Shown here: positions 1-12,450 of the stretch, one piece after another | How positions within the stretch are numbered: the first letter of the stretch is position 1 | Layout: every line of letters begins with the position of its first letter | Assembly: GCA_902702965.1 (NCBI GenBank) | Contig: CACRXP010000088.1 | Span: 302,536 to 366,535, forward strand | Direction of reading: 5' to 3' | DNA: 64,000 bases | From: Spirometra erinaceieuropaei | Taxonomy: Eukaryota > Platyhelminthes > Cestoda > Diphyllobothriidea > Diphyllobothriidae | Notes under the pieces: generated by a model | Database searches by the model: none | What the model saw: the letters and a program-made list of their open reading frames with translations, nothing else | Told to the model about the DNA's origin: nothing | Program-made: the position numbers and the translations under genes

Positions 1-1254
1 TTCCGTTTCCTAATTCGGAGTAAATGTTGCTTTTGTTAGGCCATTGTGCCTTCTTACTTTGCCGCTAAGCCTCCGGAATGAGAGGTGAGGTACGCAGTTG
101 AGTAAAGTTCAACGAGAGGTCTGCGTTAGCTGATGGGTGCCTATGGATCACTAATGGAAGAGTTGAACGGACGTTGTCTGTGGGATGGGCGGATATCTCT
201 AGCAGTAATAACGGAGCCATCATCGCACGATAAGGATTGCTACTGATTGACCACCCTGGAGGCTGGTTAGGTAAACATGTTAACGGACGTAGAATAATGC
301 AATGACGTCCACTAAGCCTCGTCGATAAACCCTTAGGGGACAGCAAGTGAGTGATTGCGGAAGGCCTTTAGAGCGGGAACAGGGAGGTGCGAAGTGACTG
401 TCTTAGGCCGCATTCGGCCATTGTAGACGGTAAGTAGGAGTCGGTGTAGCTGGTAACTGTCGACGTAAACCACCCGCTGTGAAGGGCATATCAGGTCAAG
501 TAACAAAGCCGGTCGGGGGGAAACAGTAGACTGTGAAACAGGCGGAATTGGGAACAGCCGGTGAGGAAACTGTCGATTGCGGTAAGCTTGCCTAAAGGGG
601 AGATGAACTGCCGGGATTTATGTTAGGACGGCGTAGGTGAGAAGCCTTTAGGAGGGGGGAGGGAGGAAGGCGTGGGCTAAGCGGTGAGGGAGCGGTAGGG
701 GTGTATGCAAATACCGCAGTGGTCTAAGAGCCTGAAGCCGTTGGTAGCAGCTGCCCCAAGTAGAAGTCTTACGTTTGGACGGCGTAAGCTGTAAGCCGTT
801 GGGTGTGGGGGGGTGGGGTGGGTGTTGCAGAAGATGGGGAGGGAGTCACGGAGGTTCATGTACACGCCCGGAAGCGGATGCCGAACTGAAAACGTTAGTA
901 AGCAGCTGACGTAAGTGGTAGTCTTACTGACGAAAGGGGAATGCTGGCACCTCAATCAGATAGACTCCGGAGTGCGTGGGAGGGGAGGCAAGTCGACCAT
1001 GACTGGAAACCGACAGGTGATGGCGGGAAACTGCACGTAAACCACAAAACCGACAACCCCGCAGTTAACAGCGCAACGGCCGCGCATGCGAACCGCCCAA
1101 AGGTGGTTTAGGAAAGGAGAAGTTTGTGTGCGTAAGAGTATAAAAATGCATTGTTTATAGGACATGAATTTTAGGCAATAGAGGATGGGAAGTCCACATA
1201 AACCCTACGGAGCCTATTCGGTAGGTGTGTTTAAGGGTTTTTTCTGACCATGTA
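1..1254. other. No gene recognised
   Basis: G-rich on the plus strand with many stop codons in all frames. Open frames on the minus strand (for example 65-346, 677-955) have no family motifs and look like chance frames in GC-skewed DNA. Confidence 0.6.
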
Positions 1255-1415
1255 GGCCACAGGCCTTCCATTACGGCTACCTTACGTACTATTGTTTGTT
1301 CAGTAGGTGTGCTTGTGGTATTTTTTTTTGCCGCCGCGGCAAAAAAAAATACCACAAGCACACCTACTGAACAAACAATAGTACGTAAGGTAGCCGTAAT
1401 GGAAGGCCTGTGGCC
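1255..1415. repeat. Perfect palindrome, 80-bp arms around one central base
   Basis: Bases 1255-1334 are the exact reverse complement of 1336-1415, with centre 1335 inside GCCGCCGCGGC flanked by 9-base T and A runs. Each arm contains CAGTAGGTGTGCT, the same 13 bases that start the foldback elements elsewhere in this window. The identity of the arms implies recent origin, gene conversion, or an assembly artefact. Confidence 0.95.
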
Positions 1416-3929
1416 GCTTATTTGGCACCGGTCGGATTTTCTTCTCCTGAGTTAGGACACCAATCATAACTTATGGAAAAATTCGATTCTGTTCCAGTAA
1501 AGAGGAAATATTGATTAAGCACGAGTCCACGTCTTAAATGGTGTAGCCTTTTAAATTTTTGGAAATGTTCACAGAAGCAATAAAGGAATTGGACGTTTAA
1601 GATAGAAAAAGCAGGCCAATAAACAACGTATTTAATCTGGAAATTCCCTCCCTTATTCGGACATTTCCATCCTTCAGGACTTTTTGCGAGTCCACAGTGT
1701 AGGGAAGCTCCTTCCGATAGTGCGAAAGTTTAAGGTAGTTTTGTATGCACAACGGTGGCCGAAATGTACAGTGGGTGACCTAATACATGAAACGTGTCTA
1801 AATTTACGAAACTGTTCTTATCGCTGGGAAAGTAGGCCAAATATGCCGACCAGAGTTCCATAATAATAATCAATGGCTTTAAATTAAACGAAAGTATAAA
1901 AATACCAAACTTCATGCTAAATGTTTTAGAAATACTAATCTTTTCAGAAAGGCTAAAACACCGAAAATACCGAAATCATGTCAAATGAGTACAGTTCCGT
2001 TTTCAAAGCACACAATGGCTGTTCATGAAAATGACTTTATTAATTAAACAACAAAGGTATAACAACGTTTCAAAAGAGTCATTACTCCAGCTCTTACTTA
2101 AATATCCTCCGAGAACTAGTACAATATCAAGAATGGCGTACAACCAACAGCCTGCAGATTGTGTGTAGAATCTAGAGCGGTTTCACGAGAACTTGCTGAA
2201 ACATTTCCGTTTTGCATTGTCTGAAATGCAACTGACTAAAAGGAAGAGATTTTCGCTTGCCTCTTCGATTTGGACGTCAAAAGGATAAAAGTTTTCGTAA
2301 GCTCACGTGTAGGCAGGTCGACAAGTGATTAATAATTTCAACTAAATTTAGCAGATGCAATCATAAGCAACCATTTTGAGTACAACAAGAGAACCTCGCC
2401 TCCGTAAAAGTACTGTGAACTTTTTCGAGACAGTGGAGTCCGTTGAGATTCAGAGTGTCCTTGAACTCCCAGTACATACCATGCGATTTTTAACGTTTTT
2501 ATTTTACCGCCCACAACACTAGATTCTGTGGTATAGGCGTGACAAAGATTTTCTAAATAAGACATTTCTATGAATTTCCTTATTTGTTAGGACACTATCA
2601 TCCTCCAGGCTGTCATGCAAGTCCGTTTTTAGGAAAGCTCTTTTCGACGGCTTAAAGTCCTAAATTAGGGAAAGATGGGCTGCCACGTATAACCATTGTA
2701 GTCTCATGAGTGCAACAGTAACCAAAGATTTGTTATGACCCGGCCTGGTAATTAGAAATCATTTGGAACGTATGCGCACTCGACTCCGGTCCCCAATACC
2801 AAAGCGGGAGAGAAGAATAAGACCGGAAACGAGAAAGTGTATTAGGAAATTACAAGTCAAGTCTAACTGGGAAAGTAACGCTTATTTATAACATCCTACT
2901 GGGGTTTGCCTGCATTCGGCCCATTGCCCTTCGTGAAGAACATTCTAGACGAGCTGGTCGATTTTTCGAATACACGGATCGATCAGGCTCGAGGGGAGCA
3001 GCCAATGGAGAGGCGCCATGATTATGCTGACAGCACGGTTGGAAAAACGCACGTACCTCCAGTGATTGGCTGGCCCATGTTTTTGGGAGTGTAGGCGCTG
3101 CCAACAATATTACATCTAAAAATGCTACAAGATAGGTAAGCGATGTTATTTACAGAATTCTGAAGCACATGAATATTCTCGGGGGAAGCGCCGTGAGGCG
3201 TACTTTTCATCCAGGCTTTTTTGACAATGTGCGCTTAGAATCGGAGCACATTTTGCAAAGATTGAATGATCAGAGCCAGACAGTGGAACTTTGGTCGAGT
3301 TGAATAGAATCTAATCAATCAGAACGTCCGTTTAAGTATTGAGGACCTACTTCCCGGAGCCTAACGCAATCAGCGGGCGTAGGCTCGCATGGTGGAAATC
3401 ACCAGATGAAGACATAAGACCCTCATGTAGCAATGCAAAGGGCTTCTTCGAAGGGAAATTGAAGAAGTTGGCTAAAGAACGCTAAAGAGTTGAAAGGATA
3501 TGTAAAAATAGTACATGTGAATTGCCTTGGCGAATGGGAATAACGCCTTTTTGTACGCAAATAAAATTTTACAGTTTTTACACCAGTTCTGACTGACCCT
3601 AGCCGGGATTTTCTTTCATTTAGAAAACAACAGAAGAACCAAATAGCGACAAACTGCAAATCATTATTGGGGCTCAAATATGTCGCCTGAAGACAAAGTG
3701 CTATTTTCACGATAGAGGGGGGCACATGACATGATTTCAGCTAGAAATAGCCTGTCGTCTAATTATAATTTGGTCCGAAAAGGGCAGATGGTCTTTCGAC
3801 TGACGCTTGAACACGACTTGTGATTTTCCACAGGCATAAATGTAGTGTTCATGCAACCGACGAGCCCTGTAACGATGGCTGTGAATAGAGCTAATTATCC
3901 TGCGAAACTGGATAAGTCAATTTGCTAGT
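1416..3929. other. No gene recognised
   Basis: AT-rich DNA with short scattered open frames and no domain motifs. Some stretches vaguely resemble the foldback family, too weakly to call. Confidence 0.55.
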
Positions 3930-5215
3930 GGAAACTTCAGAACACGAATACACCGTCCCGGAGAATACCCCTTAATCGTGTTCTGCTTTATCATGACGCA
4001 AAATCCAAAGATCGGGCCGCCGGCCTTTGAATGGGTTCATATACGACCGTCTTTAAAGACCGCACTCGGTAGGAGATGAACACTTAGGTAGTGTGAGTTC
4101 TTCCATTTATTTTCTATGGTCCTGAAAATCCACACATATTGCAGAAAAATGTATGTAAGTAAACTTCTTTGTGTGCATCTCGCGGCAAACTGCGTTTACT
4201 TTAAATGTTTTATTTGATAATGAAATATACTTCGGCTTAAAGAAGATTCTACTTATGAGATTTATTAGAACCGTGCATTATCTGTTCAACAAACATCGTA
4301 TGCGCCTATTAAGTTATGCTGTTCGAGTGGTAAATAATGACGTAATTGTATACCACTGGTTGTCTGTCTGCAGCTTGTGAATAGTATGGCCGTCATTCTG
4401 CAGTAGCTGATAGATTTCAGTTTAAATATTCATATCGACTTTCGGACCAAGCCTAAAAAAGGTCTTTTCCGAAGGATTTCCTCAAAGTTCACGCATTAAT
4501 TTCCTCAAAGATTAATCAGGGTATGATGAAACTGTAGGCCATGCATGTGGGTGAATGCTGTAGGACCCATTGATAAGTCGATCACCTAGCAGCTGCGTCA
4601 AGCAGAGGCACAAGATCAGTAAGACACGCGCATCTGGGCTTTTAAATGGTACCTGTACTGGTTACTTGTGGAATATTACGTAATTGCACACAGCAAGATC
4701 CATGTCTATCGCAACATTTTAAGAGCTCTACGTGAAATTTATTTAATATCAGGAGGGAAGTTATGATTTCCTTTACATAGAAGTCGTCTACCTGGTAGTG
4801 CAGAAAGCCTAAATGAAAGTGCAACGGCAAGTCGGGCCCGAAATGGGTCCATAATTCACAAAAAAATTAAGACCGTAAGATACTCTTTATCCGAGTAGAG
4901 ACTTTAGAGAGGACGCAAACTGTAAAATAATGTGTCCCGGAAAGGATATTTTCGTGCATGTTTCCTGTGCTTGGCTTTATAAAGACGTCAAAACAAAATC
5001 GGACAGGTTCCGTCTACCTAAATAGCCATTTTTAGTTGTCGCGCCTTTCGTTGACAGTCGACACTCTCACGGGAGTGAAATATCTAGAGATTTTGCGTTG
5101 TGTGATACCCACTATTACAACCCCATCTGGGTACTCTTTTCTGACCGAAATAACATCTCAGAACTTCGATTAATGTATCATGTGATGCGCCACTTCACTG
5201 CGGGCTGGTGTGATC
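3930..5215. repeat. Old, diverged copy of the palindromic foldback element
   Basis: The left part (about 3950-4170) follows the order of the family's left arm: the GCCGGCCTTTGAATG block, an ACTCGGTA block, then a block beginning CTATGGTCCTGAAAATCC. The right part (4640-5215) follows the middle and right arm, ending ATGTGATGCGCCACTTCACTG. Similarity is patchy and boundaries are approximate. About 4540-4640 resembles 30180-30280 and may be a separate inserted repeat. Confidence 0.5.
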
Positions 5216-5675
5216 AGCGAAACTGTGAAGGCGCGATTACTCACGGATGAGCACCGAGGTCCAGCCCTGTCACTTGATGACAAGACACTTGGGTTTCATG
5301 CGCCCTCTCGATGGTAGGAAAGTTAAAAATAGAAGTCAATTAGTTAAAAAGTTGACCGGGATGGATAGCTGGTTTCTAGGTTGAGGCTTAAATACGATTT
5401 GCAACTTGCGGCAGGCATGTACCCTGCGAAATATAGCGAGCGAAGGCTACGCACCAAAACAGACAACCTTAGAGGGTAAGTGCCTGAATTACTGATAGAA
5501 GCGAACAGACGAAGTTCAGTAAGCAGTTCAGAAGACGGAGATGCGGTCATTTGGACAAGACATTTATTGGTCAATTTCGAATCTCGCCTGGGTGGTGCTT
5601 TTCCTCTGAAATCTCGTCAAACAATTTCGGACAATTCAGCAGAAAAAGATGCGATCGCTGGAACAAGAGGTTTGT

Positions 5676-5720
5676 TGGTCGGATGTTTCGGCTTCTGGAT
5701 CGAAACCAGCGTCAGAGACA
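5676..5720 (-). ncRNA. Hammerhead ribozyme motif, decayed (Penelope end)
   Basis: Minus strand reads UGUCU then CUGACGC (consensus CUGANGA, last A changed), stem II GGUUUC/GAAGCC with a 6-base loop, then GAAACAUC. Stem II pairs completely although its third pair differs from that of the other copies (GGGUUC/GAAUCC), which supports conserved pairing. Confidence 0.6.
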
Positions 5721-7038
5721 AATGTAGATAAGGGTGTTGGAGACACAAGAAGTGCGGTTGCCACGCCACTACAGGCCTGTAATTATTAGCGGCCCCTGCA
5801 GTCATCGTTGGCGGTCGTTTTTGATGGCTTGCTAATCCGCGACCCAAGTCATTAATTGTCGAGATTTGATCCCCGCTGTAGATTTTTGGCTCTACAATGA
5901 CTCGAAATTTCTGCTCACTAAAACTCCCTATCGACCGCGCCTGCCCGCATGACTATCTATTCTGCTCGAGTGGTCTCTGCACAGAACCAGGGGACGGGAG
6001 GCTACTGCGCTTGCTTATCAGAGGATCATAATTCAAGCAGCTCGTGGATCATGCGGTTGTCACCTTTTACGAAGATTTCGGCCAAGTCAGACTTAAAGGC
6101 GTGGCCGAGTTCCGCCGAATGAGCCGCGACTTGAGAGCTGGCGCCATTCCACTCCACTACTGCTGCTGCTGCTGCTGCCGTATGTTCGGTTATTTGCGTC
6201 CGGAGTAATCTCCCCGTTTTTCCAATGTGGTTGCCTTGCCCGAAACTGGGCTAGATTCGGTAAACGGCAAGGTAAGATGATAGTTGGTAGCCGTGCCCAC
6301 AGAATCCACAATGGCACCTACTGGCTCGATTTCATTAGCAGAGGTAGCTTTCGACTACCTCATTATTTGCGGATTTTCTCTTCCACCCAAACCAATTTTT
6401 CGTATAAAAGTCTTGCCCGGCTTGCGTTGTGGCGTCCCGCGTGCCGCTGCTTGACTCTCGCGTTCTTCTGTCCAATATGTTGGATGGAGTTCTATCGCAC
6501 ACACTGCGGAATGACCTTCGGACCAGTTGCCTTCTTCCCATTGGTTGTTCGTCTTCACTTGCTTTTCTTTCCAGTCTGAGGCTAGGATACCTTTATTCCG
6601 CACACCGTTCAAAGTCTCCTTGCTCATTCCCATACCTTCCTTGTATTTTTCACCTAATCTGAATTAGGCTTCCACTTTACATGGAGCATCAATTCCTAGC
6701 ATATACTACAATCGCCATTTACCCGTCCACTCAATTGTCCCACCCGTATAGCCCCTATTACCACCGGTCCCGATTGACTGGCAGCTGGGAGTTTGCGGTG
6801 TCAGGAGGGCTACCAAGTGTCATCTAACCAACTGCCCCAGAAGTTTCCTGCCGTGGCAGAAGGTCTTTTGGCCCCATGACTTGGCGCCCGATAGATGGTT
6901 CTCATCTATGTGAAAGTCCAAGACGATCCACCCTACGATGAGTGCGAGAACTGTTGATGATAGAAGCCCGTGGTTGCGTGGGAACCGCGTCCTACAAATA
7001 TTGCACCCACTTTTCCTCCACGGACCCTTATCTACGAC

Positions 7039-7085
7039 TCTATCTAGTAACGGCTTCGAATGAGATCCCGAAATGTCAAACTAGT
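7039..7085 (+). ncRNA. Hammerhead remnant at the other Penelope end
   Basis: CUAGUAA in place of CUGAUGA, then GGCUUC, GAGAUCCC and GAAAUGUC. Order and spacing match the hammerhead of the other copies, but the core is broken, so it is probably inactive. Confidence 0.4.
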
Positions 7086-7165
7086 AACTCTCTTGTTCCA
7101 GCAATCAGGCCTCCTTCTGGGCTGTTCCCTGAAACTTGTCCCTACGCCTCTATCAGTTTTGAGCA

Positions 7166-8720
7166 ATGTTTGTGAGTTTCGATGCATGTCCTAGGATCCA
7201 TTCTATCTGAGTCACGAATTACACACGAGAGATATGACCATGCTCCCTCACTGGAGCTTTACCCAGTCTGTAACCTGTACTGCTTACTCTCTACGCGATC
7301 TATGGCTCCGACTGGTTCTCTTTTGGTTACGTCACTGTTACGTGAGTGATTTCTACTGGCGCATACACTTGACGACGCAAGTACACATTCGATAAAGCTA
7401 AATAAACCATGCACAACGTGGAGTTGATGAGACGGAAATGGTATCAGGCTCAGTCATGCTTCCTAAATCTCGGCAACCCGCACAAACCTGCGCACAGGTC
7501 CTGCGAGACCAGATGACGCACCTAATTGTCAGGTTAACACGGCTTGAGCAAACCACTCTGCTCCATCATCAGACAGCTATTTTTTCGAGTTATTCGTACA
7601 TGATAAACTTCATGATGGAATTGCGGGACTCCAAACAGCTCCTACGAAAGAGCCCACCATCTGATTTCCGCCATACAATCGACTGAAGTGATCCGTTTTA
7701 CCTTGGCAGCCTTTGACTAGGCTTCAATTTAAAATTTCATGTTTTCAGCATTTATAGCCAGTTTACAAACAGGCCACTTTTCACTACTACAGACAGTTAA
7801 TGTGACGCGTTTGTCCTCGTCTTATTACTACTGGTTTGTCTGAAAGTAGGTAGGACTTCCAACTTTTCATACTGGACGCACAAGAAGAATTGTGTTCACT
7901 CCGCATCTTCAAATTAGGCAACTGTCAGCTTACTTCTTTCTAAAGTGATCGTAGAAGGCTGTGCGCTGGCCCACAGTCTTCTCCGATTAGTGTCTCAACT
8001 TGTTTATCAACGGAACCGGAGTGAGTGGACGGTCTCCAGCGAAAGCAAGTCGTGACACTGCATGGCCCTGCAGATCGAGCTGGCCGTGAAGTGAATGGGA
8101 GCGGCCCGACCGATGGCCAACCGAACATTCTGCATTTCTCAATGATGGGGGTTCTCGCGCGAGAAACGGCCAACTCCCAACCGGCAGGCCAGAAAATTCT
8201 AGAAGGCACTGGACTCCAAATAAGGCGAGTTTTTACGAGCTGTCAACTTGCGTAACGCAGACTGTCCTAACAAGGTGGCTTTCCCTAGAACCCACTGGCC
8301 TCCTCCTCTTCCACACTTACGCGGAAGCGCTTGGAAGGTCATTAGTTAGAAATCGGTCTCCTGAATGCATGACCGTGCGCCACCATCTAGCAGATAATTA
8401 ATATCACAAGGGTCCCGAAGGAAGCGTATTCAATTAGGCTCCTAGGTCCGACGGTCTTAAACGTCACGGCGCAGGCTGGCCGAGCCGCGATGAGGGTGGA
8501 ACACCTTCTCCCCTCTTCTGGGTGTGGAGGGGAATCTCAGTAACCAACAGGAAGTCGGCATAGGTGTAGGCATTATATTTAAACTCGCTGACACATGTGC
8601 GGCTGTGAAGACTCACCGGTCTCTGACGACGCGCAGATACAATTTTGTTAGTAACCTTATACGCAAAATAAACGTACCCCGGTGGCCGCCCAGGAGCAGG
8701 CACACGCCGCACCGATTGGG
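7166..8720. other. No gene recognised
   Basis: Short open frames on both strands, none with a recognisable domain or splice context. Confidence 0.5.
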
Positions 8721-8724
8721 AGCC

Positions 8725-10030
8725 CAGTCGTACCCCTTATTTTCTTGTAGCACAAAATCCTGGTCAGTGTACGTTGTGGACCAGGGGTGTGGCGGCACAC
8801 CTGCAGTAGGTGTGCTAACTCATGAAATGTTAACTGAAATCCTGAAATGCGTTTTTGTTTCAAAAATATTGCTCAAACAGGGTTGTAAAGCTAATCAGCA
8901 TGCAGCATGATTCTATAATAATTCAGCTACCTCAGGGTGCCGGCTTTTAAACAAACGTATTCCCGGCAGCATGCAAAAACCACACTCTGTAAAAAATGAC
9001 TACTTAAGTAGCATGCATTTTTTTCATTGATTTTCGATTCACTTGAAAATTCAATTATATTTCGTGTAAAACATGCATAGAAATATTCATTCTTTCTCTC
9101 ATTCGGTAGAATAATACGTATTCTCCCAAGTATATACTCGAAGGTAGGGTATGATTTGGTTGTAAAACAGTTTCTAATTGTGAGATTTTTTAATACCATG
9201 TAATGCCCGTTCATAAAACATCCTGTCTATGCATTTCATAATGCGACTTGTAAAGTTTACAATAGGCCTCAGATCTGCTGCTTAATTTTCTGTACCCATT
9301 ATGGTCTACTCTTAACACCATAGAAGAACGCAGGGTCTGCCGTACGCGGAAAATATACGGCTTGTAGTTTGGGAACCCTGAATGCAAGTGTAACGGCAGG
9401 CCGTGTTCAAAATCATTCGAGAATTGCAAACGTCTTTTTAAACCGAATTATACCCTTCCTTCGAATATAAAATTGGAAGAAGGCGTAATTTCCTACTGAA
9501 TGAGTGAAAAATGAATATTTTCATGCAGGTTTTAAATAAAATATAATAAACTTTTCAAAGGCATCGAGAATCAATGAGAAAAATGCATGCTTCATAAGTA
9601 GTCTCTTTTTACAGGGTGTGCTTTTTGCTTGCGGCCAGAAAGATGTTCGTTCGAAAGCCGGCACCCTCAGGTAACTGAATTACTTTAGAATTATGCAGCA
9701 TGATGATTAGCTTTACAACCCTACTTAAGTCATCTTTTAGAAACGGAAACGCATTTCAGAATCTCGGTTAACATTCATGAGTCAGCACACCTACGGTGGA
9801 TGCTGGTCCTCGTCATGCCAACCCCTAGCGCCCTCTTCCGCCTCTGATATTCTTGACTCTGTCTTGGCACCGGGCCCGGGTGAGGGAGGACGAGTGCGGT
9901 AGAAGCTGCACAAGTCTATCATAATTATAACCTAATTCACATGCATGTCACCTTCTCCCCTGCTTTCACTCTGCTGTGAAACACACGGCGGACATCGCTG
10001 GCAAGTACGGTCTAACTGTCCGTCACCTGG
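8725..10030 (+). repeat. Dispersed repeat B, split by a foldback element
   Basis: 8725-8803 (AAAATCCTGGTCAGTGTACG...) and 9797-10030 (CTTGACTCTGTCTTGGCACC..., ending near CGGTCTAACTGTCC) are the two halves of a repeat seen uninterrupted at 39080-39510, 43060-43740, 29580-29900 and 31420-31680. The foldback at 8804-9796 sits between them. Confidence 0.7.
8804..9796. mobile_element. Palindromic foldback element, full length (copy 1)
   Basis: Starts CAGTAGGTGTGCTAACTC and ends with the near reverse complement (...GCACACCTACGG). Long inverted arms of several hundred bases, with internal blocks CATTCGGTAGAA, ATATTTCATGGAA-like and TGACTACTTAAGTAG. Flanked by TG on both sides, where other copies have TA. 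It encodes no protein; open frames within are incidental. Confidence 0.85.
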
Positions 10031-10438
10031 GACCTGCACGTCCCCTTTTGTGTTTATTTCGAAAAGCATACTACGACATCCCCCCTGATTCTATCCAAAG
10101 GTGGAAATACGTCCAAATGGCTCTGACTCGCATGTAGGGGGCTATAGCGTCGCCGTCAGCACCTGTCCTACTCACAAGTCAGACTAAGAACCGAGTAAGA
10201 CTAGCAGACGTATCTACCACCTCTATTGACGCACGCACCAAGTGTTGCAGTCTTTCCGTCGTCTCAAACCAGACTTTGCACACTTCAAAGTTCATGGCAT
10301 CTGTGAAATGGTCACTTTTTTGGATCCTACCATGCCGAAGCGGTTGAGATAACTTATCAGTTACTGCGTGAATGTAACGCTAAAGGTCATTTGTCATCGC
10401 CTCTGCAACTGACATCGCGAACAGCGAGTTGATAGGAA

Positions 10439-10548
10439 NNNNNNNNNNNNNNNNNNNNNNNNNNNNNNNNNNNNNNNNNNNNNNNNNNNNNNNNNNNNNN
10501 NNNNNNNNNNNNNNNNNNNNNNNNNNNNNNNNNNNNNNNNNNNNNNNN
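10439..10548. other. Assembly gap (110 N)
   Basis: Run of N; the true gap size is unknown. Confidence 1.
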
Positions 10549-11419
10549 CACCTACTGTACGTCTGACTTGTTTCTCGGTCCAAGCCTAGTCAGGGATGTG
10601 ACGAAAAGACGGTTAAGGAGACCAACTGGTCACTTGGGGGCTAAGAAGACAATAAAGAGATTGGGCCTACAAAAAGGAGAAGGTCTAGCTGATGCTGCCT
10701 GTGGTTTCTTAATGCTAGTTTAGGAATTTAAAACGCCCATCGGTCGAACCTCTTTTCTGAAACAGATGCTCCTCTACCCATATACGTCTTCGCGTGCCTA
10801 GGCTCTCCTACCGAGTGTTATGAAGTTCCCATGAATACGAGGTCGCGCCTACAATGAGAGCGAGATCCCCCTCAGGTATTGCTTTCAGCGCAGTTTTGTT
10901 CCGCAGCCACACTTAATTGATACCATATGGTTGGCTTCCTAGAACAATTTAAGTAGATGCAACCACTCCGACTTTACAAGCATCACGTGTTTGCACCTCC
11001 CATATCAGTTTAATCCAGCGAGAAACTGTGCAAAGGAGGAAGGAGTGCCTATGCGCCATCCTCGTTTGCACCAGATATCAATTCACACGCGCGCCTCACT
11101 GCGCGTGCTTCGAGCCCTGCTTGTGCTCTCTTCATTACCCTAATCCAGCGAGTGGCCTGGTAGACTTGCTAATGGAATTATTCGGACGGTGTTGAACTCC
11201 GTCGGTTCCACTACAGTCGCCGTGCACTGCGAATTACCCCGCGGTTCCCTCTGTGGCTTTCCATTAGTGACTGCGTCCCTCCCTGTCCCCTTAGTTCAGC
11301 GAATGGGTGTGTCGCGGGGAGTGCGTACCCTCCACCTTCGGGTACACAAAACATCGCTCCACATGCGCTTTCCTGCGCGTGTTTCGAGCTTTGCCCGTGC
11401 TCCCTTTCTCTTCCAAATC

Positions 11420-11442
11420 CTAACTAAAATTGTTTTAGTTAG
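11420..11442. repeat. Conserved hairpin of repeat A
   Basis: Perfect 10-bp stem CTAACTAAAA / TTTTAGTTAG with a 3-base loop. The same hairpin recurs at 12571-12593 (loop changed, stem intact) and 14227-14249 (one stem change). Confidence 0.8.
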
Positions 11443-12385
11443 CTGCGGCTGCAGGACCAAACCTCGACTCCTTTCGTAGAATGTAGCATCTTGCTCAAAA
11501 TTAATTCTGGAAGAAAGGGGATATTTCGATTTGGAAGGCGGTTACTAACGCAGCTTGCTTGGGACTTTCACAGAGGTTGGTAGGCTCGAGGGAGGCTGTG
11601 ATGTTTCATTAAAAAAAGTTATGTTGACTTGGGTCATAATGTTCTGCCGGCCGATGAAATGAAACAAACGATGGGAGGGGGATGTTCGGCATGAGTTTGC
11701 GCACTGAACTGTTGTGGGTAATTGGCGACCACAACGACCTCCTCTTAAGTAGCGGACCGAGTATGTCCTGCCTCGGATCACTCTAGCTTTCTCCACTAAG
11801 TAGAGCAGTGGTGTAGGCCAAGGTTGAAGTATAGGGCTATGTACTGAAGAAGTGAATGAATTTCAAGCGATCACAGGGACTTTGCTCAAATGTAGTCAGT
11901 AGGAGTGGAGGGGAGAGAGGTCCAACACGCAAATTCATTTCAGATCGTGGATCTGTGAATACGTTTTGTTTGAAGGTATGTACTTCCAAAATTTTCACCA
12001 AAATGCCGTTTTGATTGGCTGACTGTCAGATACGCGGCGGTCGGAGTCCAAATTGTGATCTAGGGGACAGGACGTCGCATTCTAGTCTCGTTGTTTTCAT
12101 AAATAGTGTTGAAGATGCTACGGGCTTGCCCTGTCGCGTGTGAAAGCAGTCTCGCCCCGAGTCTACCAAGAAAAATCTGGTAGAACACTGTTCTGGAATG
12201 CTATTCAGAAAAGAATTTAAGGCCATCTCTGGAATATACACGAAGATATTTAGGTGTTTTCTTTGATTTAGTGTGCACACGATTTTAAGAGGCTGTACAT
12301 ACTCTTTGAGTCTTTCTTTTAACAAATACGTCAAAAGAAGGAGACCGCCGACAAAGACAAAAAACCGGAATCAGAAGAAGAAGAA

Positions 12386-12450
12386 GCGATCGCTGGAACA
12401 ATGGCTTTATTCGCCTGACGTTTCGGACTCTCAATTGAATGCATCATCAG
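12386..12450 (-). mobile_element. Penelope terminal fragment with hammerhead, fused to repeat A
   Basis: Minus strand carries CUGAUGA, a 6-bp stem II with one mismatch, GAAACGUC and AGGCGA. Homology to the Penelope end stops at the first base of CUGAUGA, where repeat A begins (shared TCAG), so the 5' half of stem I is missing and cleavage activity is doubtful. Confidence 0.7.

Larger units (their letters stand above)
5490..7165 (-). mobile_element. Decayed Penelope-like element with inverted ends
   Basis: Both ends match, in inverted orientation, the terminal repeats of the better copy at 50837-52390 (left about 5640-5760, right about 7000-7165). Between them, on the minus strand about 6330-6000, are remnants of the GIY-YIG C-terminal region: a stretch reading ASSQVAAHSAELGHAFK by frame, then KGDNR..HELLEL, broken by stops. 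A short run of CTG trinucleotides at 6160-6178 lies inside it. Reverse transcriptase motifs are not recognisable. Confidence 0.65.

Noticed and set aside
8927..9429. Open frames within foldback elements (also 19323-19604, 33195-33589, 40865-41077)
   Set aside because: They fall in the non-coding inverted arms and are not conserved in frame between copies.
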